64,000 nucleotides of DNA from Panorpa germanica (lineage: Eukaryota > Arthropoda > Insecta > Mecoptera > Panorpidae): NCBI GenBank assembly GCA_963678705.1, contig OY783214.1, positions 14,322,001-14,386,000 of the forward strand. Reading direction: 5' to 3'. The stretch's first letter is position 1; every line of letters starts with the position of its first letter. This document shows positions 35,515-49,444 of this stretch, in pieces. The translations under genes and the position numbers were made by a program. The notes beneath the pieces are model-generated. The model saw only the letters and a list, made by a program, of their open reading frames with translations, was not told the DNA's origin and searched no databases.

Positions 35515-37485
35515 GTAATATTTTACTCGGGTTGATTAGTCAACGATTTTTTCATTTCTTTCTTAACCTTTGATATTGGCACGAACTCGAATATCACAGG
35601 TAGAATATGTCCTAAAATCAGAATTCGTGTTATGAATATTTTGATAAGATTAGTTCTATAATACATTTTTCTTGGAATAATATCTTTGCAATACAAGAAA
35701 CCAAAAAGAACGTCACGACAAATGACAACGATGTGTTACGAAACAACAAAATCAACTAAGTGGATTATTATTTGAGCTCGCATTTGTCATTAGCGTGGTG
35801 TACTCGTCTACCTGGCAAGGTTAAGGTGAAGGTAAAGGTGACAACTATTTCATTGTCCTCATTATTCGCTTATCAAGCGTCGGTAATCATCACACAACAC
35901 ATTAAACGCAAGCGCATGCGCATTGAGTCATCAATATTCCTATAATCAAATCAATGAACATTGCATTCACTAAATCAAATAACAAATAAACTTTCAATTT
36001 TATTCATGTTAAAAGGAAGAGTTTAATCAAACAAAAACTTGTTTTTAAGTAAATTAAATTAAAATTGATTGATTTTTTTTATCAAAAATACTTTGAATTT
36101 CTGATCTGGATTTTGTTATAAAAAGGTTCATTAAAGTGAGAAGAAATGTTGAGTCATCAGTCTTAAAGGACTACGATCTGTGTTTTTATTCGAAATTTAA
36201 AAGTAATTATGTTTTTAAGGTAAAATTGTTGACCAAATACTTACGCAAATCATTTGCAAAAAACAGGAATCGTAAATTATTTGAGACAAATGATGAATAT
36301 CTTATAGTACACCTTTTTTAGGAAGAGGATGCAACGTGTAATGATGGTTTTTATGTTAAAATTATGTTATAAGATTTTGTTTGTTTAATTAAATGGTCTA
36401 ATACACATTGGTCATGCTGGGTACAGGTTTGTTTCGATTTTAGTTTCATTTCATATTTCCAGAGTCCGGAATTTACTCAATCCGTTCAATTCTTAATTAG
36501 CAGTGCTATCAGTTCTCTGTTCAGTCGGAGTAGTGCTGAGAATTTTAAAGATCTCACGGAGCAGATTTTTAGAAATGTGGCCTCTACTTTATACGTAAAG
36601 AAATAGGTCCAATAATGATAATGTAGGTTTAAAGAAATAACCATCGTGTCAGTTCTCCGTCTCTGTTTCCGTTCGCTTTTTAATGGTAGTATTTACACAC
36701 AGGAAAACAAACAGTTCGACTTAAACTAAAACTAAACGGAGAACTGATATATTCGTGTAAAATGCTCTGAACTGGTGTACACTACCTCTTGGAAACCACG
36801 TGGTTTTAAATTCTGGCGTTGAAACACGACGACATGACCTGTCACGAGATAGTAGCGCCACTAGTTAACATAAGGTGGAGCCGTAAATTTGTCTATAGGT
36901 ATTGAGACCCAGTACGCCCCTGCTTGCAATAGTGACTGTTGACATTCATGTACAGTTGACATTGACACCTATAAGTTTGCTAACAAATTGGCATTGTTGT
37001 GGTAGACCAACACATAATTAGCTGCCAAATTGCATATTTTTTAACAAGATGCATTTTTGTTTGTTTTTACTAAATTTTGAGGTGTCATTTACACAAAAAT
37101 GTCGGTGTTGTCAAAAATAAATAATATATAAGACATACAGGTATTTCCAAGTATACTCGTACTCGCAGAGGTAATTGAACTTAAATGCTCATAACCTGAA
37201 ATTAGAATCAAATTTGCAATTAACGACAATCAATATTAATAATTTATTTATGCTAATCTCTTAATATTCTAATCTAGACAAAAGATAGGCACTAGGCGCG
37301 GATGCTATTAATGCTTCTTAGAGAATTCGGAATTCTTTTGCTGCTGATTGGACGTAGAGTTATATAAGAAATAGCGTGTTCAGAATTAAAGAGGATGAAG
37401 TCTATGTTCTGTTTCTTAAGTACAACTGGACATGAGTAATTTTACTGCTGCAAGATAGAAAAAATTATTTTCAACAATCGTCATA

Positions 37486-37644
37486 CGCATGCAAAACTGA
37501 ACTTCAAATTTTAAACAGCAATATTTCTCTTAACTTTGAGATATTAAAAAAATAGAAACACCAATATGCTTCAATAATATATTAACCAGTATTTCCATAA
37601 AAAATTAGAAAAACCACCCCTAAAACTAAGTACACAAGCCCATT
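37486..37644 (+). mobile_element. MITE family 1, old diverged end fragment
   Basis: The ending TACACAAGCCCATT and the preceding ATAGAAACACCAATATGC and AACCAGTATTTCC stretch align to the right third of the element with many changes. This is the oldest copy in the window. Confidence 0.6.
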
Positions 37645-39061
37645 GAATTTGGAACAAAAGCTCTAAAAGTGGACTTGGTACACTTCCGTTCTCTGTACGT
37701 CTAATGACATATCGAGTATGGATTGCTAATTTAAATATGTATTTGTGTAATATGAAAGAGTGGTATAAGATAAATCAATAATGAAATGTATTTTTACCAA
37801 ACTGCATTATAATTTAAAATAACACGAGAAACCGCAACTGATTAATTCTTGGGATACCCAAAGTTTTGTGTTTGCGATTCAATTTAAACAGTAATACGTT
37901 GATAAATGATTTGTAAATAAAATTATGTAAATAAAGCTGTGTCATAAGAAGAGTTCAACAGGACAGAGCACTAAGAACATTACTCATCAAAGGTTTCGAG
38001 ATCTTTAAGATGCTGTCTGTGAAATAATCTGGGTCTACCTGCTAAACACAGTATATTTAATGTTTATTTAATATTTTTGTCTTTTAATTATTCCTTTTCT
38101 TTATTTTGACTAAATATTAAGTTACAATTTCATGCAAATGCTTTGTTGAAACAAATGCTAATTACATATAATTAGAATACTGTCCAGAACTTGCAAATTA
38201 TTTAATGAATTCAAATATTAAACACATCAGTCAAAAGTCCTAGAACTTGATAGGTGAAGTGGAAGTAATGGACGTGCTAATACAAAATATTAAGAAGAAA
38301 AAACAAAAAACAAGTTATTTTGACAATCAGATAAAAACAGAACAAATGGAAACAGCATAAAGTAATAATATAATTTGAAGTTATATAATAAGAAATATAT
38401 GAGAAGCGGCATAATACAGACACGGACCTGTTTTAATTTTACGCTTGTACTGTAATGTCTTCCGTTCTGACTTCTGGAGAATATTCAAATGACGGCTCAT
38501 TAATATTAAAATTAAAATTGTTTTTTTCAACATACCAAAGCGATTCGCAAAATATATTACCTGTACATTCTAACTGTAAATGCTAAATCCTGGAAGAAAT
38601 ATAAAGAAGTGATTTCTTCTTATAAGACACATACTTATTTGCATATTATATTTCTTTATGCTTTTTTGTGGTTCTTTTATGGCAGCTTATGGCTTAGAAT
38701 CCACTTAGGTCGAATTATCCGTTCTTAACAAAAAATTCTTAGGTCAACATATATATCGCTATATCATATATATCGCAACTGCTTACTGTTTACTGTCCTA
38801 ATAAACATAATTATAACCTAAATATAACTATAACTAAAATTTGTAGCAATTGATTTTGTATCGGACCTAAAGTGTTCTTGTATTTTTGTCTCATGAGCCG
38901 CGAGAATTTGAAATCTGGCAAGAAAAAAGTAACAAGTTAAGACTATTTTTGTTTATTTCTTACCCCTTAACTTGTGGGCTTCATCTATTTTATATTACAG
39001 TACTTTAACCAACGGTAAGTTTTAGGTAAGTATATTTCCTTCTTTTTATATATCCTTTCTC

Positions 39062-39690
39062 AATGGGCTTGTGTCCTCATTTTTTAGTGGTCGACTTTTC
39101 AATTGTTGATTGAAATTGATGTTAATAAATGTGTATTGGCGTGTCTATTTTATTAAATATCTAAATATTGACGGAGATATAGCAATTAAAAGTTTGAATT
39201 GTAGTTTTAGCGCTTGAAATGGTCGGCCATATTTGTATGACGTGAATGCATTTTAACGTCAGTTATTTGTTGAGTAGGTCAGTGCTGTAGTAATGTTCTG
39301 TAGCTGTTGTTAGTCAAATCAAAAAAATATATATAAGCTTTTATTTTATAGAACCCTGCTAAGGCAGACATAATATTGAAATTTTATTGTTCCTCGAAAT
39401 AGCTGTAAATAATATTTGATACTTTGATATATAAATACATATAGCAGAGATTTATGATCTGTAAGGTTGGTAACCTTACACAAGGATTGTTATATCACAT
39501 GCACTTGGAATGTGTACAACGTTGAATCCCTTTAATAATTAAAGAAAAAAAATTACTTTTTTAATTGTTAATATCTCTTAACATATAAGGAGTTATTAAA
39601 AAATTATTGAACATTTGAGGTTTTAGTAACCCACTTTATCAATATATAGTACACTTTTATAGAAATTAAGACATAGGACACAAGCCCATT
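39062..39690 (-). mobile_element. MITE family 1, copy E (~629 bp, inverted)
   Basis: Complete, with AATGGGCTTGTGTCCTCA and AGGACACAAGCCCATT at the ends. It is flanked by CTC on both sides, a possible 3-bp target duplication that other copies do not clearly show. Confidence 0.9.
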
Positions 39691-40512
39691 CTCTGTATTT
39701 TACTGACATACTTTATGACAAGTCAAATAGATATGATACTTGCTCGCTAATTTATCTACTACACGCAACTTTATTAAAATAGATAACCATAAAATGTTCA
39801 TAGTAATTCAAAGCAGAATGAAAAAGATGGCAATACTCATAGCAGCTAAATGCATAAAATTAACAGGTTTAATATTATGTATATAAAGTTCTTAGCGTAA
39901 CTAATGGCACCACTAAATAATAACCTCGCTAAAATCTGACTTCTTTACAACAGTTTTACGTTAGTAGAGTAAATATTTAAAATAATAAATTGTGTACAAT
40001 TCCAAGAATGTATCAATAATATAAGATCGTATTTATTATATTGTACATTTATAAATCGCCTTGACCTACACTGTGGGCTGTAAGCTGTCAGCTGTCACTT
40101 GCATACATAACGATTACAGTACAGTTCAGTAAAGTACAGAAACAAAAACAAACATGGACAAACATAACCTATAAACGTGTGTTTGCGTCACAGTGTTCGT
40201 TTGTCTTCCTCGTTCGAAGTAGCCCGTTGCTTATTTAAAATGCCAAATTCACTGAAAGTAGGTAAGCCGGTACGCGCCCACTTTGCGAAATTCCATAAGA
40301 AGTGAGTCAAGGCAAAACCCGGAAGAATTTACGATCAGATAAACTAAGATTACCGAATTAACTTACATAAAAAGAGATTATTAGCCTGAAACTATAACAA
40401 GGATTGGTTTACAATACATTATAATAATAACTCAAACTTTATATCCCGCCACGCTCCATATCCTGACTATAATATAGGCTTATTACAGAAACAATATTTA
40501 AAATGTAGCGTC

Positions 40513-41403
40513 AATGGGCTTGTGTCCTATGTCTTAATTTCTATAAAAGTGTACTATATATTGATAAAGTTGGTTACTAGAACCTCAAATGTTCAATTAT
40601 GTTTTAATAACTCCTTATATGTTAAGAGATATTAACAATTAAAAAAGTCATTTTGTCTCTTTAATTATTAAAGGGATTCAACGTTGTACACATTCCAAGT
40701 GCATGTGACATCACAATTGCTGCCAACCTTACAGCTCATAAATCTCTGCTATATACTCGTATATTTCCCAGTAAACAATTTGGTGAAGTGTCCTATTTAG
40801 TGACGCTTCTCTCACTATTTCACTTCAATTATAGTTCGCATCAACTTTATCTTCATTTGTATTCCGACAGGTGAAGTAATTCCGCCAACTGTAGCCGATA
40901 AAGTAGACATTTTATATGAAAAAATGTGAGAAACTGAACTATAAATGAACTCTTTTATGACAAAAAAATCATGACGCATCTTCAATATGATGTCAAAGTG
41001 ACTCCAAAATGTTTACTGGGTTATATATCGAAATATCAAATATTATTTACAACTATTTCAAGGAACAATTAAATTTCAATATTATGTCTGCCTTAGCAGG
41101 GTTAAATAAAATAAAAACCTATTATTCTTTTACTTGACTTGATTATTTGATTACCAATAGCTACAAAACATTACCATAGCACTGACCTACTCAACATATA
41201 ACTGACGTTAAAATGCATTTCACGTCATAAAAATATGGCCGACCATTTCTAGCGCTAAAACTACGATACAAACTTTTAATTGCTATATCTCCGTCAATAT
41301 TTAGATATTTAATAAAATAGACACGCCAATACACATTTATTAACATCAATTTCAATCACCAATTGAAAAATCGACCAATAAAAAATGAGGACACAAGCCC
41401 ATT
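40513..41403 (+). mobile_element. MITE family 1, copy F, interrupted by a family 2 MITE
   Basis: Both ends are intact. The interior is split at the CTGCTATATGTATTTATATATC region by a complete 254-bp family 2 element (40767-41020), so family 2 was mobile after this copy arrived. Confidence 0.9.
40767..41020 (+). mobile_element. MITE family 2, copy 3, nested in family 1 copy F
   Basis: The ends CCCAGTAAAC and GTTTACTGGG are perfect inverted repeats. The flanks (TTT and TTA) compared with the empty family 1 sequence suggest a short TT target duplication. The interior is non-coding and contains ACTATTTCACTTCAATTATA, as in the copies at 2132 and 34458. Confidence 0.9.
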
Positions 41404-44400
41404 GAAATTCATTAGGAAGCAAGTATTTATTGTAATCTATTTTTTAATATCCTTTGCCATTGCCCCTGCGTATTATACAAAAGCAAATACAAGTACATCA
41501 AGTATTTATTTCCTTATTATTACACAATATTGAAGTGTGAATTAAACAAACAAACAGAGTAATCAAAATATTGAAACTGGACATGAGATTTTGTCGGCTA
41601 CGAGTGTGCTGATGCCCATCACTTTACAACGCATGTACGAATAAATTATGTTAAAAATAGATCCCCTTGCTTGGATAAACCGACATGACTTTAACACGCA
41701 CAGGGTGTGCTGGTGAAAACTAATCATTTTAGGTGATTAATTTTTAAATACATTCATTTGCAACCTGTTTAAAATACGAATAACACAGCCCTGCGAAAAA
41801 AAAGTTTCCAAAATTATTAACTGATTTTCTCCAATATCACGTAAAGTTATTTCAAAACAGATAACACTAATTTAAAGACAATGACATATATATTAAGTGT
41901 TTTAATATTGACATTTACTATGTACCAGAAATACACAAATTTGAAAATCTATCCAAATGACGTCATCGACACGTTTTTCAACCTCGTACATGCATATTTC
42001 TTCACTCCAGTTTCTCTTTGCTGCCACGTTTGGTACGATATTGTAATCTATTGTATAATCTATCTGAAGTGTAGATGCTTTTGAAGCCGATATCGCAGAA
42101 ATGCTGGCGATGCTCATAGCAACACATTTATACGAGTAAATATATAGATACCGCTGATCCTTGCTGCAAATGCTTTTCATTCTGCTTCCCTTCTCTTTCA
42201 CGCATTGACGGTCCGCACCTTTTTTAGCACTCGCAAACACCTATTTGAAATTACCTTTTGTATTACCTCTCACGCGAAATCAATTGTATCCATCCACAAT
42301 TACCTTCCAGCATATTTGAAATTATCTTCACCTTATCTAGTCAAAGTTGAACAGAATTTTTGTAATCTGTGGTTGACCTACCTCTACCCCCTCTCACGGT
42401 ACCCGTCTGCTTCTACGTTACATTCAAAAAACCAATGCGTTGTGGTCTAAGAAACCATCAAGCGCTAAATTTTGCGCAACATGTTCTATCGTTTCACCCT
42501 GTGTTCTCAAACCAGATCTTATAGTTGCAATGAATACACTAGAGTGTGGAGTACCGAGTGCCGAGTGAGATAATATTAACATTAACGACCACAGGCAAAA
42601 TGATATAATTGCAAATTAAGAAACATGTTAACCAGAGATTACATAGAAAACACATTACACGACTGGAACTCGTACCGGCTTATCGTTAGAGAGACTGAAT
42701 ACATTTGTTTGCGCGCTTAAAGTTAATAAAGCTGTTTGTATGTTATGAATAATTTTGTGGTCACTTGAATAACGTGTCGTAATGTTGATTTAATGTCAAT
42801 GAACATTGAACGCGTTAAGATAGACAGAACCCAACGCACGTCCTGGCGATTATGTAATTATTAAGTATACTCTTTGAAAGAAAACTTATATTTCACTAAG
42901 GCATAAAAATGAACCTTAATTGTATCTTACTACGCAACTGCATTTGTATGCGATGTGTCGAAAAGAAATGGGTATTTATAATTTAAAAAGCCCGCGCTGA
43001 TTATTTTATAAAACTCTTTTCTTTCGTAAGGTGGCAGCACTGTACTCAATTACTATACCAAATATTGCTTTTGTTTTTGAAGTAATTGCTCAATTACTAT
43101 GCCCGTTTATGTGAATTAGAGTGAATTAGAGATCCAGTAAGCACAAATGTAGCAGATACGTTTATTGATTTATTCTGTGTTTATTATGTTTCCAAGAGAC
43201 AAACTCATACCATACGTTGTTCATTTCTATTGTCATCCATCCATCAGTTTATTTACCTTTGAGGAGTGTCACATTCACATTTTTGTCGTTGTTTAACTAG
43301 TCCATTCATTTAGTAAGATGATGATTTGATAATGTGTGTGTGGTTGTAGAACAAATGTGTTATTTAAAGTAAGACCGCACCCATGTTGCTTTAAATTAAT
43401 CCATTCCTCATTAACCTGTTAGGTTCGTAATGGACAATATACGAGTTTAAAATGATTCAGCAAAAAACGTATTATGTTACACTAGATGTTTAAATATTGT
43501 TTAATATATGTAATAATTAGGAAGTCCTCTCATACTGCAACCACTGCAATTTTTTCAGTAGGGTGTAGTCGCACTAGCACACTTTATCAAGAAAGGCCCT
43601 CTCTATTTTATTGTTTATTAATACACCACTAGATGTATACGTCGACATTAAAGTGTCAAAATGAGATCTATTTCAGGTCACATTTACATGCGTAAATAAC
43701 GTGAGCAGTGCCAATAGTATCATTTGTGTTTATAATTATTACATTGGGTGCGAAACGGTGAGAGTGGAAAACGTTACATACATACAGGGCTGACAGTAGT
43801 GTACATATATACACCGTTGTATTCATAAACATTAAAGTAGATGGTTTAAAGGAGACAAAGATAAAACAATTTCGCCTTTTCAATATCAACATTTCATTTA
43901 TTGATCCATACTCGTCTTTGTAAGAAGAAATTAAGTTCAAGTTAGATCTTATGAAGGTATGACATATCTCTCTTCGGCAACAGCTGATTAATACTGATGC
44001 ATACATCGCGTAATGACATGGTGGCCTTTCTTGGTATAAAACTTCTTCTTATCTCAAAGTTCTTTTCAAAAGGATGGCTTTAATGTAGGATGCAAGCTTC
44101 GGTTAGTCGATAGGTTTATTCCAAAGTTGCATCTGCATATATTGAAAATTTCTTTGCTTCAAGCTTAGCCTACTTTTAAGTTGCCTTCTGTAAGTAAAGT
44201 TAGTAAAACAGTAGGTTGAAAAAGTCTAAACAAATCAAACTATAACATTTAACCGTTAGTTTATCTTTACCCAATTAAAATGTAAATTTATTTGCATTCC
44301 ATATTAGCAAAATTCCATTTTGGTTAATCATATTCAAATGAACACAGCGCAAAGAAAACAGTTTTATTGATGTAACTTTTACGTAATGAATTATCTACAA

Positions 44401-45209
44401 TAACAGTAAGAACGGGCTCCGTATCAACTCCATGACCCCTGGATCAGAAGTCGCGTGAGAGAAAGAGTGGAAGTTGACTATAACGATTTAACGCATTGGG
44501 TGGTTGAGGTGGTTTGAGTGGTTTGAGTGGTTATACGAATTGTGACCTTGGCCATGACACTGGCACGATGCCAATAACGCCGTTAGGAAACAGGGCGGCC
44601 TCCAATGTGAGCGACAATCGAATAACAAGTTTGACTGGTGGACAATATACCAAATACTACACTACTTTTACCTTAGCTATGATATTTCACATAACAATAC
44701 CTTGATCAGTGATATAATGTATCTATATACGTTAACACTCAAAATTTTGTACTTTATTTTAAAAAGTATCTATTGCTCTGTGTCTCTAGCTAGATACAGA
44801 ATGGGTTTGCGCTATTCGCTACTATGAATACTCTTAGTACATCGCTGTAGCTTCAACCCAGTCCTGGCCGTGACTTCATGCAAAGAATCAGAGGTATCCA
44901 CTCAATGGAGACGCTGATTTTGAATTTATGGACCAAACACGTGTCTGAGGGACACGAGGAACACAGTGAGATTGGACCAAAATAGCATACAGTTTGCATG
45001 TGTTGCAGTTAGGGTACGTAGATTACTTTACATAGACTTATTTTACAACACATAGATACAACAATCAACATAGATACACATAAATACAACTGGAAATATT
45101 ATTATTAATAATTGTTTATTGTTCGCCTTTCGGCTTTACAATCTACATTCTTAATACATTTCATTTACTTCAACTTACAATTAAATTTACATTATTCTAG
45201 ACCTTTTTA

Positions 45210-45540
45210 ATTCCAAAAGTACTTTCTGCTTCTTCTTCTCTTGACTCTCTTCCTTCATTTTCCCTAGACTTCCTTCTGTACTGGTCTATTCCCTAGTCTA
45301 TTTTTCTGGGCTGAAGTTTAACTGTTTCCTCGCTACTTCTTTCTTTCTCCTGCTTCCCTTCACTGTCTCTTTTAGTACTGCCTTTCTCTTCCTGTTCCTT
45401 GTGCAACCCAGCCACCAGCTTATTTATTCTCCTGTTTTTTCTTTCCATCTTACTATTTCCGTCATCCACCTCTTTCCTTCACTGCCTCCCTTTAATAGCT
45501 GGCCAATATTCCTTTCGCTCGCTACTTTTTCCTTCACAAC
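45210..45540 (-). other. Strand-asymmetric polypyrimidine tract
   Basis: About 330 bases in which the plus strand is dominated by C and T (CTTCTTCTTCTC, CTTCCTTCATTTTCCC, TTTCTTTCTCCTGC). Read on the minus strand it yields Lys/Glu/Ser-rich frames broken by stops. It may be an eroded coding fragment or a simple-sequence derivative. Confidence 0.35.
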
Positions 45541-45974
45541 TGGAAATATATTCACAAAGATTATTTGGTGGATATATCTTGGCGCAAAAATTAATTGTGA
45601 TTGACACAAGTTTTATTTGTTTGAATGCAACAACTGATTAATTAATGAAACAGAGTGTGACCTAGACGTCTTCCATCCTTCTTTGCTTCTCTTCCACTTT
45701 TCATACGATACATCCAATGCGTTTGATGCTAGCCATGCGGTCCTGTGAACGCTCGCCATTATCGAGAAATCACCTGACAAATTAAACTTCTTAAATTAAC
45801 TATCTTAAATCTAAATGAATAACTCAATTAGTATTATCAAATTAGTACGTAATCACTCAAATGGTAAATCGTTTGGCAGATCTCGTTGACCCGACTATTA
45901 ATAAAAACAATTTGTCAATCATTTTTGAGACGAGTGTCATTATGTCTTTTGTATGAAATACTACTAGTAATTAT

Positions 45975-46006
45975 ATATATGTATATATATGTGTGTGTGT
46001 GTGTCT
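45975..46006 (+). repeat. (TA)n/(TG)n compound microsatellite
   Basis: Alternating TATATATATG runs pass into seven TG units. Confidence 0.9.
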
Positions 46007-46423
46007 GTTGTGTTATATCAGACTATTATCACAGAATACTAATGTTTAATCTACACTATGAATTACAACAACTGTATAACAAATAAAAAATAAACCGTCA
46101 AAAATGTAAATACATATTTCTACTCACGCAATACGCAAATAAGGTGCGTGTTGAAGCTATATAAGAAATTTTATTACATAAACCATATATGTTACCTACT
46201 AGAAAATAATCAATCAAACTGAAAAATTAATTTCTACTATTGGGTTTTAATATTTCTTTATTTGATGTAGGTAACCGAATTTGGGTGACCTAAAATAATA
46301 GCTCTGATTCTATGAACAATCATTTTTGATTAAATCCTCATTTTTCTCCGTCATGTCCTTTTTCCGCATTGTTCACGCTTTGGTTTTAGAAATTTTCAAT
46401 AAAATTTTGGCAATCTATTTTTT

Positions 46424-46632
46424 CCCAATTAAAAAGCAATGCTTCTTTTTATTCACACACGAAATTCAGATTTTTCCATTATTTTGAAAATTGCAAAAGT
46501 AGCAACACTAAAATCACTGTATCTCGTGAACTAATGGGCGAAATGTGCTGAAAGTTGGACACATATTGTTTGAAGGTTGGTACTATCTAAAAAGCATATG
46601 GATTTGTCAATAGTGGCGCCATCTTATGATCT
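46424..46632 (+). repeat. Dispersed repeat, copy 2 (pairs with 18505-18712)
   Basis: Same blocks as the first copy in the same order, with GAACTAATGGGCGAAATGTG where the other has CTAACTAATGGTCCGAATGT form. Neither copy shows terminal repeats. Confidence 0.7.
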
Positions 46633-48840
46633 TATTGTGTGATGTATTAATACTAATTTATAGAATCAGAACACAATCCGACTGCAGCTAAACTAACCTT
46701 AAATTTCCAATAATATTACAGCCGTTACACCTACGCTAGTTACTCATGTAATGATGAATGACAATTTAAAGTAGGATCACGTTATCCATCAGTTCTGCCA
46801 ATTAATTCAACATTATGTCACTAAAAAAGCGATAAACCAATAATTTATATTTTCAATCAAATATAATATTTGAGGTTTTTTAGGTCAAACGGTCAATTTG
46901 GGCGGACCTCATTATGGTAATCCAAATCGATAAATACTACAGAACATAACACTGTGGCTGACGTCACCATTCTCGTTGTCTGTGAACTGTGCTGACTACT
47001 GAGAAGCACACCTCGAAATAATCGCGCAGTTATCGTTATTTCTTATTCGTTATATTGACATTTTTGGCACAACGAAATACGGTTTAACATAACAATGATT
47101 TGTAAAGTGAGGTTATGGAACTTGTTTATGCGGAATACCATATGCGTCCCTGACTTTGGCATACTTTGCATCAAACCATTTGTAAAAATAAATGTATTAG
47201 TTGATGTCCTTGTGGTGTAATTGACAGTGATACAAGGACCGCACACTATACCTCTAATCCACCTCCAATCCCGACAAAAAAGCTTTTTCTTCAACAAATT
47301 TTAAAGTATAAATTAATAAATTGAATAATTTATTTTCTGTGGCGCGGGTCCTAAGCATGTGCCTACGTTGCATATGCTTAAAAGCGGCTCTACTTCATTT
47401 ACTTAACCTTTTATATTACAAAGAAAATGTACTATATACATATTTATACTTTAACTTTTATATGCGAAGTTACACCAATTCAATTTGAGAACATTCTTTA
47501 TTATAACAGCATCATTCAATTTAATTTAATTGGTCGATGTTACTATACACTCATCCAGACAGTGAATATACTCATAAAAAAAATACATATATATTTTTTA
47601 TTTCATATTCTGGATAACAGTCAGTCGTTCAATTATAACAAAACTGGCAGAGTTACAAAGAGCTGAAATCAATAAAGCCGTCGGTCGTGCAAACGTTTAT
47701 AGACTGAAATTAATTCAGAATTCAATCCACATAGCGATATACTCGTAGTTGTACACGTACGTATGGAGTTAAACTTATTGGCGAATATAAACAAGAGTAA
47801 CTGTCTCTTGAATCGCGGAAACGTTGCGATTGTATTTACTTGTATGTGTTTTAAGCTCCAAAGGAGTTACTTTTCGTTATCTACAATATCTTCGGCAAGT
47901 GAGGGGCCACAAAATACGACAACAACTATACATGCTATTCCATATTTACACGTGAAAAACTTACTAAATTAAAACTATGTAGTAAAATTGTTCAAATAGG
48001 TTCTATTCTAAACAGCTAATATAAGTCAAAATAACAGATTTCATGTTTATAGATTTATAAACGCTTACCTATGAATTATTTATTTACAAACTCTTGCAAT
48101 GGTACAGATTTGTCGTTGTCGATAAATATCTGGAACACGGTAGAATTATGTGTTTAACTGTTAAAGAGTTACTACATCGATCATAAGTTAGGTGGGGGTG
48201 GAATGTATCAACTTATACGTATATTACATATACAAGTACATAGAGAAACCTATGTACAGAACTTCTTAGCAAATATTTAAGATTTAAGAAAGCTTAACAT
48301 TGTGAAATATTTTTATGTAGTAACTTGTACACGTTTGTGAAGGACTCCTGCTGTTATATCTTTAAAAGAAATAACTTTACTATTAATATCTTATGACAAG
48401 ATAAAAACAATCTGCGAGTATATAAAAACATTCATTAACTTCAACTTTTTCTTAAAATGTATAACTGTTTACTGAATTGATCTTTATTCAACAAAAGCAG
48501 AAACCGTAGTAAATGCATTTTACGGTATGCAAATAATAATTTGGACATTCTAGCGGACCGGGACCATTGCATTGGGCCAGTCAATGCACCCGGTTGCATC
48601 GAACCTGCACTCATGTACTGTTAACTGCTAGGTCGTTGATTGCATCATTTGGTATTTAGTATTTACACTTCATAAGACAATAAAATTAAAAAGATGTCGA
48701 ATACTTGAACATTTATGCCAGACGTAATCCTATATTATGTACATATTTATTTTATTTTTTCCTGTTGGCAATGCATGCATACATGCCCCGAAAAAGAACA
48801 TTCTTAAAGTTATAAAACTAACCTCAAATTTTACAAAGAC

Positions 48841-48983
48841 TAATTTAGTGAAGTGTCCTGTTTTGTGGCGTTTCTATCACTATTGTTATTCAATTATAGT
48901 TCGCATCAAGTTTATCTTCATTTGTATTCTGACACGTGGAATGGTTTCGTCATTTGTAGACAATAGAATAGACATTAATATGA
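48841..48983 (+). mobile_element. MITE family 2 fragment
   Basis: About 143 bp of the family 2 interior (AGTGAAGTGTCCTGTTTTG to ATAGAATAGACATTAATATG), diverged and lacking both terminal repeats. Confidence 0.7.
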
Positions 48984-49077
48984 ATAGACATTCATATGTT
49001 TTTGTTAATTTTGCATCACTTCTTTGCTTACGAATATTTATAGTAGCGCAGTTTAAACCTAAGGGTACAATGTACTA

Positions 49078-49444
49078 AATGGGCTTGTGTCCTATGTCTT
49101 AATTTCTATAAAAGTGTACTATATATTGATAAAGTGGGTTACTAGAACCTCAAATGTTCAATTATTTTTTAATAACTCCTTATATGTTAAGATATATTAA
49201 CAATTAAAAAAGTCATTTTGTCTCTTTAATTATTAAAAGGATTCAACGTGGTACATATTCCAAGTGCATGTGATATCACAATCCTTGTGTAAGGTTACCA
49301 ACCTTACAGCTCATAAATCTCTGCTATATCTCCGTCAATATTTAGATATTTAATAAAATAGACACACCAATACACATTTATTAACATCAATTTCAATCAA
49401 CAATTGAAAAATCGACCACTAAAAAATGAGGACACAAGCCCATT
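49078..49444 (+). mobile_element. MITE family 1, copy G (367 bp, internal deletion)
   Basis: Both ends are present, but about 265 bp between two GCTATAT direct repeats of the full element are missing: CTCTGCTATAT runs straight into CTCCGTCAATATT. This indicates microhomology-mediated deletion. Confidence 0.9.

Noticed and set aside
41902-42240. 112-codon minus-strand frame and overlapping plus-strand frame
   Set aside because: Both strands are open over the same bases by chance; no domain, promoter or splice signals.
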